Notes: generated from the sequence alone by a model not told the origin. Counted from the first letter of the stretch, positions 54,396 through 63,768 are shown. The stretch: DNA of 64,000 nucleotides from Alphaproteobacteria bacterium (GCA_028289285.1 JANQRF010000003.1:105020-169019); one strand, 5' to 3'. A program made the numbers and translations.

Positions 54396-54489
54396 GGAAG
54401 GTCGGCGCGGGCGAAGCCTAGCGTGATCCCGGTCAGGGCCGAAAGGCAGCAGCCACATGCTTTTTCTTTCGGGTCGTGTCCGGCCTTCC
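54396..54489 (+). ncRNA. ffs: Signal recognition particle RNA (4.5S type)
   Basis: The conserved domain IV core reads GGTCAGGGCCGAAAGGCAGC then AGCC (54431-54454), with a GAAA tetraloop. The helix is closed by GCGTG with CATGC, and an outer stem pairs ggaagg (54396-54401) with ccttcc (54484-54489). Ends are approximate. The RNA binds Ffh for co-translational membrane targeting. The 105 bases before it hold nothing else I can name, and the 152 bases after it contain only a small hairpin near 54530-54550. ffs near dnaX is a familiar arrangement. Confidence 0.9.
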
Positions 54490-54641
54490 ACTTATTCCTT
54501 AATGCATTCCAACAGAATCTCATGATTCCCCTTTTGTGCAAAGCACAAAGATATGGGGAAAAGACATATTCAATTCTATCGGCTCAGCACGCCTCATGTT
54601 CCACTTAAGGTAAGAGTTTAAAACAAATTGAGGGAAGTGGC

Positions 54642-56093
54642 GTGTTAGATAAAGTTATACCAAACGGCATTCCACCTTACCCATCTTTTCCAGATCCTGA
54701 ATTTTTTCACGCTGATACTGTTCAGTTATCGGATGCGCATCTTTTAAATGGCTCCTCGCAGGCTGATTATCTTTTGGAGTTTCTTCTTCATCTAAAATGC
54801 CGTCGGCTCATCATAGCCGGCGATTTTTTTGACTTTTGGGAAGCCGCCAAGAAGAAAACCTGGGAGCCAAAACCAACGGAGCGTATGATCGTTGAAACGA
54901 TTTTAAAGATGCAAAAAGATGGAACAAAAATTGAATTCATTCCAGGAAATCATGAAGAAGAACTCAGAAAATCTTCTATCTTAAATAAATCTTTTTTCGG
55001 TATCTCTGTTGTCCCAAGCGTTCAAGACGATCACAGCAAGACAACACACGGGGATGAATATGATGAATTTGTTTCTGTCTGGGGCAGGTCCGTTCACGCA
55101 ACTGCAAAATTTTTAGGTCTGAACGGTCTGTATCATAAAGCCTTACGTGCCTATAACAGTTTTTGGAAATGGGCGCAGCAAAGCGAATCTATATCTTATC
55201 TGGGTCAGTATATGCCGCAAATATCGCTTGCACGCCGAATTACCCGAGAGGCTGAGAGCAAAGGTATTCCTCGTCAGGAAACAAGAGCTTTGCATAAAAT
55301 TCAAAGAAGAGTTTTGGCTGATATGGAAATGCGTAGCATGCGATTTCGTTATATTGGGCATACGCATACACCAAATGAAATTCATGTAAGGGATCCCGAA
55401 ACAGGCAAAGTCAAACAAACTTTGATTGATCTGGGGGACTGGATTGAAAATCAATCTTTTGCCGCAGATGGCAAACTAAAGCATTGGGAGACTGAAAGAA
55501 AATTATTCGGCTTATCGGGTGCTGCGTCTCACGACCGTTATGTAGAAGATGAAAAAATTCAGGATGAAGCGGACAGGCTTTTTCGAATTTTATACCGGCT
55601 TCAGCCCGGCTATGGACGCAAACAGGGTTTAACACAACTATCAGAACATATTGCAAAGAGAGAGGAACGCCTTGAGAGAGCAGCGCTTTACCGCGAATTT
55701 GCACAAGCTGTTGGGAATGTAAAAAATATAGGTGAGCATCTAAAAGAACATTTATGTGAGGAATTTAATCGGATTGCAGGTAAGTGTGACGATATTGCAA
55801 TGAAATTAGCGAATTTTGACGGCAAGGAAACTAAGAAATCAAAAGAAGAAAGAACCAAGCTGGCCTGGCATAAAGAGATTAAAAAGGCGCTCGGCGCGGT
55901 TCTGGATGGGTCTTTAGAAGATATTGACAGGCTTAGTAACGCTTTTATTAGAAAGGCCGAGCGTTTAGAGGCAAAGGCGGAAAAGTCAGAGCAATCTGCA
56001 CAAAAAATCAGAGACAGGCTGAAACAGTATAGGACATTTAAACGGGTAAAAACGGCTCAGCCGGTGTTGCCTGCCCTTGCGAATGCCGCGTAA
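54642..56093 (+). CDS. Calcineurin-like metallophosphatase (LpxH-like) with coiled-coil tail
   Basis: The 483-residue protein starts at GTG 54642 (aggga upstream). Residues 25-285 have the metal-site motifs LSDAHL, GDFFDFW, GNHEE, HGDEYD and GHTHTP of the LpxH/UDP-2,3-diacylglucosamine hydrolase group. Residues 300-483 are Lys/Glu-rich helices likely forming a coiled coil, not part of the usual enzyme of about 240-290 residues. Lipid A synthesis (LpxH/LpxI role) is possible but not shown. The gene looks A/T-rich and sits between ffs and dnaX. Confidence 0.82.
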   Translation: MLDKVIPNGIPPYPSFPDPEFFHADTVQLSDAHLLNGSSQADYLLEFLLHLKCRRLIIAGDFFDFWEAAKKKTWEPKPTERMIVETILKMQKDGTKIEFIPGNHEEELRKSSILNKSFFGISVVPSVQDDHSKTTHGDEYDEFVSVWGRSVHATAKFLGLNGLYHKALRAYNSFWKWAQQSESISYLGQYMPQISLARRITREAESKGIPRQETRALHKIQRRVLADMEMRSMRFRYIGHTHTPNEIHVRDPETGKVKQTLIDLGDWIENQSFAADGKLKHWETERKLFGLSGAASHDRYVEDEKIQDEADRLFRILYRLQPGYGRKQGLTQLSEHIAKREERLERAALYREFAQAVGNVKNIGEHLKEHLCEEFNRIAGKCDDIAMKLANFDGKETKKSKEERTKLAWHKEIKKALGAVLDGSLEDIDRLSNAFIRKAERLEAKAEKSEQSAQKIRDRLKQYRTFKRVKTAQPVLPALANAA

Positions 56094-56111
56094 AGGTTTT
56101 ACACATAAAGC

Positions 56112-57758
56112 ATGTCCGAAACTCAAACCCCTTACCGTGTTCTGGCGCGGAAATATCGCCCGCAGAATTTTGACGATCTGATCGGCCAGGATGCTCTGGT
56201 CCGTACGCTCAAAAATGCGATTGAGAGCGGGCGGATTGCGCATGCTTTTATGCTCACAGGTATTCGCGGTGTCGGGAAAACGACAACGGCACGCATTATC
56301 GCCAAGGCACTGAATTATACAGGCGCGGATGGGAAGGCCGGACCTACGACGGGTGCAACAGATGATTGTGAGATTTGTAAGGCGATTGCCGAAGACCGTC
56401 ACCCGGATGTGCTTGAAATGGATGCGGCGTCCCGCACTGGGATTGACGACATTCGTGAAATTCTCGATGGGGTGCGATATGCACCTACCTCTGCGCGCTA
56501 TAAGGTTTATATCATCGACGAGGTGCATATGCTCTCCAAGGCTGCGTTTAATGCGCTTTTAAAAACGCTGGAAGAGCCGCCGGAACATGTGAAATTTATT
56601 TTTGCGACAACAGAAATTCGCAAAGTGCCTGTGACGGTGCTATCCCGCTGTCAGCGCTTTGATCTGCGCCGGATCGAACCGGATGTGCTCAAAGACTATT
56701 ACGGTCAGATTGCTGAAAAGGAATCCGTCAAAGCCGAAGAGGAAGCTTTATCGATGATTGCGCGCGCTGCCGATGGCTCGGTGCGTGACGGGCTTTCTTT
56801 GCTCGATCAGGCAATTGCTTTATCTGAAAGCGATGTGACGGCGGTGCAGGTCAAAGATATGCTTGGGCTTGCCGACCGCACGCAGGTCATGGACTTGCTT
56901 GAGCATGCGGTCAAAGGCGAATGTGCGCAGGCACTGGATTTGATGGAAGATCTCTACCGAAAAGGCGCAGATCCGTCTGTTGTTTTGAATGATCTTCTGG
57001 ATATCACCCATATGCTGACCAAATTCCGCGCCGTACCTGCGATGAAAGAGAGCTCGCAAGCCATGCCGGAAAGCGAACTGACGCGCGCGGCAGATTTGGC
57101 GGGGTCTTTATCTATGGCTGCACTTGGAAAAGCCTGGCAGATTTTGCTCAAAGGTATTTCCGAAGTGCATGCTGCGCCCAGCCCGCAAAAAGCCGCCGAG
57201 ATGATTTTAATCCGTCTGGCTTATGCGGCTGACTTGCCTGATCCGGCTGATCTGATTAAAAAGCTCAAAGATAACCCGCCTGCGAATACAAGCGGCGCGG
57301 TTCAATCTGTGAGCGGCGGGGCATCGTCAGGTACGCAGACGGCGTTGGCGGTAAAACCTGCACTGCAGGAACAAGGCCAGCCTGTTGATGATATTAAAAC
57401 GCCCGAGGATTTGGTGGCTGTATTAGAAGCTTCGGGGGCTATGGCTTTGGCGTCGCAAGTGTTTCTCTATGCGCATCCGGTGAAACTTGAAAAAGGTTTT
57501 TTTGAATTCCGCCCTGCAGAGGGTGCGCCTGCAGATATGGCTCAAAATTTGACGCGGGCGTTAAAGACAGCAACCGGGGAACGCTGGATGGTCAGTGTTT
57601 CCACGCAGGACGGCGCGCCGACACTTTCGCAAGCCAAAGAACAGGCTGCGCAGGCAGAGATAGATGAAGCACGCGCGCAGCCCTTGGTCGCACAAATTTT
57701 AGAAATATTTCCGGATGCACATCTCAAAGCCGTGCATAAGAAAGAAGATATGCAATGA
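56112..57758 (+). CDS. dnaX: DNA polymerase III subunits gamma/tau
   Basis: The 548-residue protein has an N-terminal AAA+ clamp-loader ATPase (YRPQNFDDLIGQ, Walker A GIRGVGKTTTAR near 47, DEVHMLS, SRCQRFDLRR) and a tau tail after about 370. In most DnaX proteins four Cys bind zinc; here only CEIC remains and the first two Cys positions are Tyr and Ala/Thr. No strong slippery sequence marks a gamma frameshift. The stop overlaps ybaB in an ATGA arrangement. Confidence 0.95.
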   Translation: MSETQTPYRVLARKYRPQNFDDLIGQDALVRTLKNAIESGRIAHAFMLTGIRGVGKTTTARIIAKALNYTGADGKAGPTTGATDDCEICKAIAEDRHPDVLEMDAASRTGIDDIREILDGVRYAPTSARYKVYIIDEVHMLSKAAFNALLKTLEEPPEHVKFIFATTEIRKVPVTVLSRCQRFDLRRIEPDVLKDYYGQIAEKESVKAEEEALSMIARAADGSVRDGLSLLDQAIALSESDVTAVQVKDMLGLADRTQVMDLLEHAVKGECAQALDLMEDLYRKGADPSVVLNDLLDITHMLTKFRAVPAMKESSQAMPESELTRAADLAGSLSMAALGKAWQILLKGISEVHAAPSPQKAAEMILIRLAYAADLPDPADLIKKLKDNPPANTSGAVQSVSGGASSGTQTALAVKPALQEQGQPVDDIKTPEDLVAVLEASGAMALASQVFLYAHPVKLEKGFFEFRPAEGAPADMAQNLTRALKTATGERWMVSVSTQDGAPTLSQAKEQAAQAEIDEARAQPLVAQILEIFPDAHLKAVHKKEDMQ

Positions 57759-58075
57759 ACATTCAGCAAATGATGCAACAAGCCAAAGCCATGCAGGATA
57801 AGATGCAGGAAATGCAAGACAAGCTTGGCGATATGGAAGTGGAAGGCAGTTCCGGCGGCGGGATGGTAAAAGTTGTTACGACGTGCAAGGGCGTGTGCAA
57901 AAAAATCGATATCGATCCGTCTTTGCTCAAAGAAGGTGAAAAAGAAGTTGTCGAAGACCTGATCAAGGCCGCGCTCAATGACGCCAAGAACAAGGCGGAC
58001 TCAAAACTCGCTGAAGAAACCCAGAAAATGATGCAAGAGCTCGGCCTGCCTGCCGGTGTTCAACTCCCGTTTTAG
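57755..58075 (+). CDS. YbaB/EbfC nucleoid-associated protein
   Basis: The 106-residue protein begins with a helical Gln/Met/Lys-rich segment (MNIQQMMQQAKAMQDKMQEM), then VEGSSGGGMVKVVTTCKGVC, with a C-terminal ALNDAKNKADSKLAEETQKM. This is the YbaB dimer pattern. It binds DNA and commonly follows dnaX. recR, often next, is not here; xth follows directly. Confidence 0.94.
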   Translation: MNIQQMMQQAKAMQDKMQEMQDKLGDMEVEGSSGGGMVKVVTTCKGVCKKIDIDPSLLKEGEKEVVEDLIKAALNDAKNKADSKLAEETQKMMQELGLPAGVQLPF

Positions 58076-58864
58076 ATGCGCGTTCTCACCTGGAATATTA
58101 ATTCTGTCCGCTTGCGCAGCGGGATTGTGCAAGGGGTGATGAAATCTCACGCGCCGGATGTGATGTGTCTTCAGGAAACAAAATGCCCGGATGACTTATT
58201 TCCGGCCGATGACTTTAAAGCACTTGGCTATGTGCACCAGCATATTAACGGGATGAAATCCTATAACGGGGTGTGCGTGCTCTCCAAAGTGCCGTTTGAA
58301 AAAACGGAAATCCATAAACGTGTCGGCAAAGAAGACTGCCGCCATATCGGTGTGTCGTTTAAAAAATTCGATCTGCATAATCTTTATATTCCGGCAGGTG
58401 GAGATGAGCCGGACCCGGAGATCAATGACAAATATAAACACAAGCTCGATTTTGTCGATGAGATGGCGCGCTGGTTTAAACGGCGTTACACAAAAGATAA
58501 AGCTGTGGTCACGCTCGGGGATTTTAATATCGCGCCGTTGGAGCATGATGTCTGGTCCTCGCGGCAATTGAGGAATGTGGTCTCGCACACCGAGCCTGAA
58601 AAAATACGGCTGGCGAAAATGCTTAAAAGCCTCGACTGGGTGGATGCAATCCGTCACTTCGTCCCGGAAGAGGAAAAATGTTACACGTGGTGGAGTTACC
58701 GGAACCGGGACTGGAAAAAATCAAATCGCGGGCGGCGGCTGGACCATATCTGGGTAACGCAGCCTTTAAAGCCAAAACTCAAATCCCATGAGATTTTCAT
58801 CCCCGCGCGGGATTTTGAAAAACCCTCTGATCATGTCCCTGTGATGATTGATCTGGCCTCTTAA
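58076..58864 (+). CDS. xth: Exodeoxyribonuclease III
   Basis: The 262-residue protein has the EEP-family catalytic motifs: TWNINSVRLR, LQETKCPDDLFP, IPAGGDEPDP, GDFNIAP, RRLDHIWVT and SDHVPVMIDL. It repairs abasic sites and oxidised 3' ends. Its start codon is adjacent to the ybaB stop (TAG then ATG). It overlaps the stop of the convergent GNAT gene by 4 bases. Confidence 0.95.
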   Translation: MRVLTWNINSVRLRSGIVQGVMKSHAPDVMCLQETKCPDDLFPADDFKALGYVHQHINGMKSYNGVCVLSKVPFEKTEIHKRVGKEDCRHIGVSFKKFDLHNLYIPAGGDEPDPEINDKYKHKLDFVDEMARWFKRRYTKDKAVVTLGDFNIAPLEHDVWSSRQLRNVVSHTEPEKIRLAKMLKSLDWVDAIRHFVPEEEKCYTWWSYRNRDWKKSNRGRRLDHIWVTQPLKPKLKSHEIFIPARDFEKPSDHVPVMIDLAS

Positions 58865-59481
58865 CCCCAACATACATCCAGGTCCGGCAAACCATCCAAA
58901 GATGTACGGCTATATTGCGGATGATCTACGATATTTCCATCTGGAAGAAGTTGCCCGGCGCGCTTTATGCCTTCATATTCAAGTCCAAGTTTTTCAATGA
59001 CGCGTTTGCTTTTCTCATTGCCTTCGGCATGTTCAATTTTAACAGCGCGGGCATCCAAAACCTCAAAAGCATAACGAATAAGAGCGTTTGTACTTTCGGT
59101 CGCATAGCCTTGTCCTTGCGCGCTGGCGCGCACCCAGAAGCCGATTTCGAACCGTCTTAACGCCCATGTAAATCTGTGCAGCCCGGAACATAAAACCATA
59201 CGTCCGGTTTCGCGTTCATAACCATGAATGCGAATATCTTTGCGCTGGATAAAGTTCACATAGGCTTCGCGAATATTTACTTCAGATTCGTCCGGGGTTC
59301 CAAGTTCTGTGGCCCACGGCATCCAGCGGTGAATCTCATCCCAGGTTTCGATTTTCATCTCATGCATTTCTACGCCGTCTCCAGGCTGGCAGTTGCGCAA
59401 AATCAGCCGCGGGGTGACGATCGGCATCGGCAGGTCGATCAGGATGGGGTTTGAAAAGTCCATATCACACACTATCGTCAT
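58861..59481 (-). CDS. GNAT N-acetyltransferase (RimJ/RimL-type)
   Basis: The 206-residue protein has PRLILRNCQPGDGVEMHEMK, RRFEIGFWVRASAQGQGYAT (acetyl-CoA loop QGQGYA) and KIEHAEGNEKSKRVIEKLGLEYEG, the pattern of ribosomal-protein or peptide N-acetyltransferases. The substrate is unknown. A start at ATG 59463 would remove six residues. It is convergent with xth. Confidence 0.88.
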   Translation of the reverse strand: MTIVCDMDFSNPILIDLPMPIVTPRLILRNCQPGDGVEMHEMKIETWDEIHRWMPWATELGTPDESEVNIREAYVNFIQRKDIRIHGYERETGRMVLCSGLHRFTWALRRFEIGFWVRASAQGQGYATESTNALIRYAFEVLDARAVKIEHAEGNEKSKRVIEKLGLEYEGIKRAGQLLPDGNIVDHPQYSRTSLDGLPDLDVCWG

Positions 59482-59532
59482 TGCCTGAATTTATGAAGTA
59501 AATTCTAAGGCAATCTAGGGATGCCAGACTGG

Positions 59533-59565
59533 ATTCCCCTAGAATTGCTGCGCAATTCGGGGAAT
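59533..59565. repeat. REP-like palindrome
   Basis: ATTCCCC-(TA)-GAATTGC TGC GCAATTCGGGGAAT forms a 14-bp stem with a two-base bulge, followed by TGACGG. It lies in the 120-base gap between the GNAT start and the SdhAF4 stop. It resembles the dispersed GGAATGACG-type palindromic repeats of alphaproteobacteria. Confidence 0.6.
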
Positions 59566-59601
59566 GACGGTTTCGGTAAAATTTTAAAAAGACACGAAGT
59601 G

Positions 59602-59775
59602 TCAAAAATCCACGCATTTGCCGCCGACTTCCCAGTCGCCATAGCGCACAGGGTCCAGCCCGCCGCGTCCACCAATCTCCTTTACCCCTTCTTTTGAAGG
59701 GGTTTTATCGGATTTGTCCTGTATGTTTTCAGCCTTTTTAGGGGCCTCTTCTGGACTTTTTGGCGTTTCAGTCAT
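59602..59775 (-). CDS. Succinate dehydrogenase assembly factor 4 (DUF1674)
   Basis: The 57-residue protein ends in the diagnostic GGRGGLDPVRYGDWEVGGKC then VDF. The N-terminal half is Lys/Glu/Pro-rich and disordered. SdhAF4-type proteins help load FAD onto the SdhA subunit of succinate dehydrogenase. It is divergent from the chorismate mutase gene (40-base gap). It is too short to be found by length alone but the tail is unambiguous. Confidence 0.88.
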   Translation of the reverse strand: MTETPKSPEEAPKKAENIQDKSDKTPSKEGVKEIGGRGGLDPVRYGDWEVGGKCVDF

Positions 59776-59815
59776 ACAAATAAGATAGATCCTTTACAGG
59801 TAAAAGAAAAGCGCA

Positions 59816-60115
59816 ATGGATGTTCTAAAACCTTACCGCAAGCGTATTGATGATCTGGACGACCAGATTGTCGATCTTCTTGTGCGCCGCCTGGATATCA
59901 TTGAAGAAGTGGCAGCGATAAAAGAGGCGCGCGGCATTCCGGCAGTGCTTGAAGACCGGGTCGAAGAAGTGCGTGAACGTTGTGCGGCCCGCGCGGCAGC
60001 GCAAGGTCTGGATCCGGAACTTGTCCGGCGTTTATATACGGTTTTAATTTGTTGGTGCTGCGACTATGAACAAGACCTCATGGATCAGGAACGCGACCAT
60101 CTTGAGCGCGCATGA
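59816..60115 (+). CDS. Chorismate mutase, AroQ type
   Basis: The 99-residue all-helical protein has KRIDDLDDQIVDLLVRRLDI and AAIKEARGIP, then EDRVEEVRERCAARAAAQGLD. The catalytic Arg and Lys residues of the AroQ type are in these motifs. It makes prephenate for phenylalanine and tyrosine. It overlaps rsmB in an ATGA arrangement. The dehydratase step is the separate pheA at 15880. Confidence 0.93.
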   Translation: MDVLKPYRKRIDDLDDQIVDLLVRRLDIIEEVAAIKEARGIPAVLEDRVEEVRERCAARAAAQGLDPELVRRLYTVLICWCCDYEQDLMDQERDHLERA

Positions 60116-61443
60116 GCGACGCATCCGCAGAGCAGCTTCCTTTATCTGACGGGCTTGATGCCAGATTAAGCGCTCTTTCCCTTATTGATGCCGTTCTTGT
60201 TAAAAAACAATTTTTAGATTCTGCACTGGAGCGCACGCGCGAATATAATGTGCTTGAACCGCGTGATCGCGCTTTTTGCCGGATGCTGGTCTCTACGATT
60301 TTGCGTCATAAAGGTCAGCTGGATGACATGATTGTCCGTGCACTGGATAAAGGACAAGAGCCGCGACCTGAGACTATTCGTCATATTCTCTATATTGGCA
60401 TGTGCCAACTCTTTTTTATGGATGTGGCTGATCATGCTGCTATTGATACGTCCGTACGTATTGCTGAGAAGCTGGGGCACGTAAAACAAAAAGGCTTTGT
60501 AAATGCTGTTTTGCGCCGGATGCAGACGGAAGGCCGTGAATGGTTGAAAAACCTCGACCCGGTTCAAACCAATTTCCCAAGCTGGCTTTTATCGCGCTGG
60601 ATTGATCAGTGCGGCCTCAGTGAAACAGCCCAGATTGCGCAGGCTTTACTATCCGAGGCACCGCTGGATATTACCGTCAAACATAAGGGCGAGCTCAAAA
60701 TGTGGGAAGGGGCATTGGATGCTATGGCACTACCGACGGGATCGCTTCGCCGGATGCAGGGCGGACGTGTACAGGATCTGGCAGGATATGAGACCGGCTC
60801 CTGGTGGGTACAGGATGCGTCGGCCGCTTTGCCGGTGAGATTGCTTGGCGATATCAATGATAAATATGTTGTTGATCTCTGTGCTGCGCCCGGAGGTAAA
60901 ACCATGCAGCTTGCTGCGGCAGGCGCGCGCGTGGCAGCGGTTGATCGCTCGCCTGCACGCAGCAAACTTATTCATGAAAATCTGGCGCGGGTGAAGTTGC
61001 AACAAAATGTTGAAGTGATTATTGCCGATGGCGCTGAATGGCAACCGCAGGAAGCGCCGGATGTGATTTTGCTGGATGCGCCCTGTACGGCGAGCGGGAC
61101 CATTCGCCGTCATCCCGATTTACTGCATTTAAAAGAAGAACGCGATTTAATCTCCCTGGTCGATGTGCAGGCACGGCTTTTAAACCACGCAGCGGACATT
61201 TTAAAACCCGGCGGCACGTTAATGTACTGCACCTGTTCTTTGCTAAAAGAAGAAGGGGAAGATCAGATCGAGGCTTTTTTGGCAGCGCACCCGGATTTTA
61301 CACGCGTGTCTTTTGAAGGTGAAGAGGGATTTGCACTCGATCCTCTTCTTACGCAGGCAGGTGATCTGCGGATTTTACCCTATCATTTGAGCCTGAATGG
61401 CGGTTTAGACGGGTTTTTCATCGCCCGGCTTCAAAAGCACTAA
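60112..61443 (+). CDS. rsmB: 16S rRNA m5C967 methyltransferase RsmB
   Basis: The 443-residue protein has an N-terminal NusB-like RNA-binding domain (about 15-145), then a SAM-dependent methyltransferase: VVDLCAAPGGKTMQLAAAGA, the nucleophile motif DAPCTASGTIRRHPDL and CTCSLLKEEGEDQIEAF with the second Cys. It methylates C967 of 16S rRNA. It is first of an rsmB-rpe-heparinase-like run. Confidence 0.95.
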   Translation: MSDASAEQLPLSDGLDARLSALSLIDAVLVKKQFLDSALERTREYNVLEPRDRAFCRMLVSTILRHKGQLDDMIVRALDKGQEPRPETIRHILYIGMCQLFFMDVADHAAIDTSVRIAEKLGHVKQKGFVNAVLRRMQTEGREWLKNLDPVQTNFPSWLLSRWIDQCGLSETAQIAQALLSEAPLDITVKHKGELKMWEGALDAMALPTGSLRRMQGGRVQDLAGYETGSWWVQDASAALPVRLLGDINDKYVVDLCAAPGGKTMQLAAAGARVAAVDRSPARSKLIHENLARVKLQQNVEVIIADGAEWQPQEAPDVILLDAPCTASGTIRRHPDLLHLKEERDLISLVDVQARLLNHAADILKPGGTLMYCTCSLLKEEGEDQIEAFLAAHPDFTRVSFEGEEGFALDPLLTQAGDLRILPYHLSLNGGLDGFFIARLQKH

Positions 61444-61453
61444 ATCTTTGCCC

Positions 61454-61462
61454 TGTGGATAA
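61454..61462 (-). promoter_or_regulatory. Consensus DnaA box
   Basis: A perfect TTATCCACA on the minus strand, 54 bases before the rpe start, in a 72-base gap that probably holds the rpe promoter. Confidence 0.4.
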
Positions 61463-61515
61463 GTTTCAGATACACTGTTGTATGGAAACACCTTTTCTTT
61501 CAAAACCATACACTT

Positions 61516-62175
61516 ATGAGCAATTCCATAAAAATAGCACCGTCTATTCTCTCTGCTGATTTCGCTGATCTGGGCGCGGAGATCCGGCGCGTTGATGAAG
61601 CGGGCGCAGATTACATCCATGTTGATGTGATGGACGGGCATTTCGTGCCCAATATCACCATCGGTCCGGGGGTGGTCAAAGCGATCCGTCCGCATACCAA
61701 AAAGGTGATGGATGTGCATCTGATGATCGCGCCGTGCGATCCGTTCCTCGAAGATTTTGCGAAGGCTGGATCGGACATTATCACTGTTCATGCCGAGGCC
61801 GGGCCGCATTTACACCGTTCCCTTCAGACCATTCGCGCGCTTGGCAAAAAAGCGGGTGTGTCTTTAAACCCGTCAACGCCTGATGATGTGATTGATCATG
61901 TCATGGACCTTGTCGACCTCGTGCTGGTTATGACGGTTAATCCGGGTTTTGGCGGGCAAAGCTATATTCCGCTGGAAGATAAAATCGCCTCCATTCGTCA
62001 AAAGATTGAGGCCACGGGCCGCGACATTGATCTGGAAGTTGATGGCGGCATTAATCCGGAGACAGCTAAGAAAGTCATTGCCGCGGGCGCAAATGTGCTT
62101 GTGGCCGGGACGGCCACCTTCACTGGCGGGCCGGACAAATACGCAGACAACATCAAAGCGCTGCGGGGGCAATAA
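61516..62175 (+). CDS. rpe: Ribulose-phosphate 3-epimerase
   Basis: The 219-residue TIM barrel has [43 protein letters not shown] and [11 protein letters not shown], all RPE signatures. It interconverts ribulose 5-phosphate and xylulose 5-phosphate in the pentose phosphate pathway. Its stop shares one base with the next ATG. Confidence 0.96.
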   Translation: MSNSIKIAPSILSADFADLGAEIRRVDEAGADYIHVDVMDGHFVPNITIGPGVVKAIRPHTKKVMDVHLMIAPCDPFLEDFAKAGSDIITVHAEAGPHLHRSLQTIRALGKKAGVSLNPSTPDDVIDHVMDLVDLVLVMTVNPGFGGQSYIPLEDKIASIRQKIEATGRDIDLEVDGGINPETAKKVIAAGANVLVAGTATFTGGPDKYADNIKALRGQ

Positions 62176-63746
62176 TGCTGGCGGCGCTGCATCAGAAAAT
62201 GCGTTTTCATTTGGCGCACATTTTGAGCCGTGCATCAGACTCTCTCCTGCCGATAGGAAGTGATGTTCCGGACGGGTTTATTTTCACCCCGCGCGAGCTT
62301 TGGGACGGGGACTGTGAAAAAGGCCGCTGGCTGGTGCATGGCGGTGTGTTTTCTTATAAGGGCGATCAATTAGAACTTCATAACGCCAACTGGCATCCGA
62401 AAGAGGCGGCCCCTGTCTGGATCGAGCATCTACACGGCTTTGGCTGGCTGAATGATTTGCGCGCACTTGGCGGAGATCAGGGACGATTGGCGGCGCGCGC
62501 GATGGTTCAGAACTGGATGGATGCGCATCCTTATTACGAACCGGAAAGCTGGCGCACGGATATTTTAGGGCGGCGCATTGCGAACTTGATTGCCGGATAT
62601 GACTTCTTTGGAGACAGCGCAAGCGATGCGTTTCAGGAGCAGTTTTTTTACAACCTGATCAAACAGGTGAAACATCTTTCGCGCAGCATGCCGGGCATGC
62701 TGGAAGGTCTGCCGCTGTTATACGGCATTAAAGGACTTGCCTATGCAGGCCTGACTTTGGAAGGCCGTGAACGGGATCTGGAATGCGCGCTGAATTTGCT
62801 GGAACGTGAAATGAAAGCACAATTTCACAACGATGGCGGGCATGTTTCCCGCAATGCCGACCAGCTTTTTGAAGCATTAAAAATTCTGGTTGATCTGCGC
62901 GGGACGCTGAAACAGGCGGGCTATCCGCCCCTCGAGACCATTCAGACCCGCCTTGAACAAAGCCTGCCCGCGCTGCGCTTTTTCCGTCATGGTGATAAGC
63001 GTTTTGCCTTGTTTGCAGGGATGCAGGAAGGTGAGGACAAACCCGTCCAGCAGCTATTCCAGATGAGCGGCGTGCGTGCCCGGGCCGTAAACTCTCTCCC
63101 ACAAACAGGGTTTGAGCGGATCAGCGCAGGGAAATCTCTTTTGATGGTGGACTGCGCTGCACCGCTGGCTTTTGAATTTTCGCATGGGCGGGAGCGCATT
63201 TTTGTGAATTGCGGATCGCATCCGACAGATGCGGATTGGCAAAGCGCACTGCGCGGTGCGCCTGCTTTTAATACGCTCACCATTGATGATCGCGGCCCGT
63301 CTGAAGTGCGCCGGTCCAAACCCGTGCAGGCAGAGCGGCGGGACAAAGACGGGCATAGCTCTTTAGAGGTTTGGCATGAAGGTTATAAGGCTTTTTGCGG
63401 GGTGGTGCATCGCCGTGCTTTGAGCCTTGATGAAAAAGGGTTTGAGTTGTGCGGGCAGGAGATATTGACCTGCCCGAAAGGGCTGATGCGTTCGCACCGG
63501 GTCCTGGCGCGGTTCCATATTCATCCGCGGGTGCTGATTTCCCTCGTGCAGGACGGCACACAGGCCTTGCTGCGGCTCAAAAGCGGGTTTGGCTTCCGGT
63601 TTAAGGCAGATGGTGCGCAGCTCTCTCTTGAAAATTCCATATATCTGGGCAGTGGTGTCCGGCCGCTTAAAACCAAGCAAATTGTGCTGCGGGCCTTGAT
63701 GGAAGAAGACAGCCTCGAAATCGGCTGGAGCCTTACCAAAGAATAA
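62175..63746 (+). CDS. Heparinase II/III-like protein
   Basis: The 523-residue protein has the helical toroid N-terminal half (WIEHLHGFGWLNDLRALG, then ILGRRIANLIAGYDFFGDS and HVSRNADQLFEALKILVDLR) and a beta-sheet C-terminal half (VWHEGYKAFCGVVHRRALSL) typical of alphaproteobacterial heparinase-like proteins. In this group it commonly lies next to rsmB and rpe; the function is unproven and may concern a cell-surface glycan. It overlaps rpe by one base. Confidence 0.9.
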   Translation: MLAALHQKMRFHLAHILSRASDSLLPIGSDVPDGFIFTPRELWDGDCEKGRWLVHGGVFSYKGDQLELHNANWHPKEAAPVWIEHLHGFGWLNDLRALGGDQGRLAARAMVQNWMDAHPYYEPESWRTDILGRRIANLIAGYDFFGDSASDAFQEQFFYNLIKQVKHLSRSMPGMLEGLPLLYGIKGLAYAGLTLEGRERDLECALNLLEREMKAQFHNDGGHVSRNADQLFEALKILVDLRGTLKQAGYPPLETIQTRLEQSLPALRFFRHGDKRFALFAGMQEGEDKPVQQLFQMSGVRARAVNSLPQTGFERISAGKSLLMVDCAAPLAFEFSHGRERIFVNCGSHPTDADWQSALRGAPAFNTLTIDDRGPSEVRRSKPVQAERRDKDGHSSLEVWHEGYKAFCGVVHRRALSLDEKGFELCGQEILTCPKGLMRSHRVLARFHIHPRVLISLVQDGTQALLRLKSGFGFRFKADGAQLSLENSIYLGSGVRPLKTKQIVLRALMEEDSLEIGWSLTKE

Positions 63747-63768
63747 GAAAAACCCTTTCAAAACAAGG

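Noticed and set aside
57250..57290. dnaX frameshift site (A-rich stretch ATTAAAAAGC)
   Set aside because: No strong slippery heptamer or downstream stem was seen. Not all alphaproteobacteria make gamma by frameshifting.
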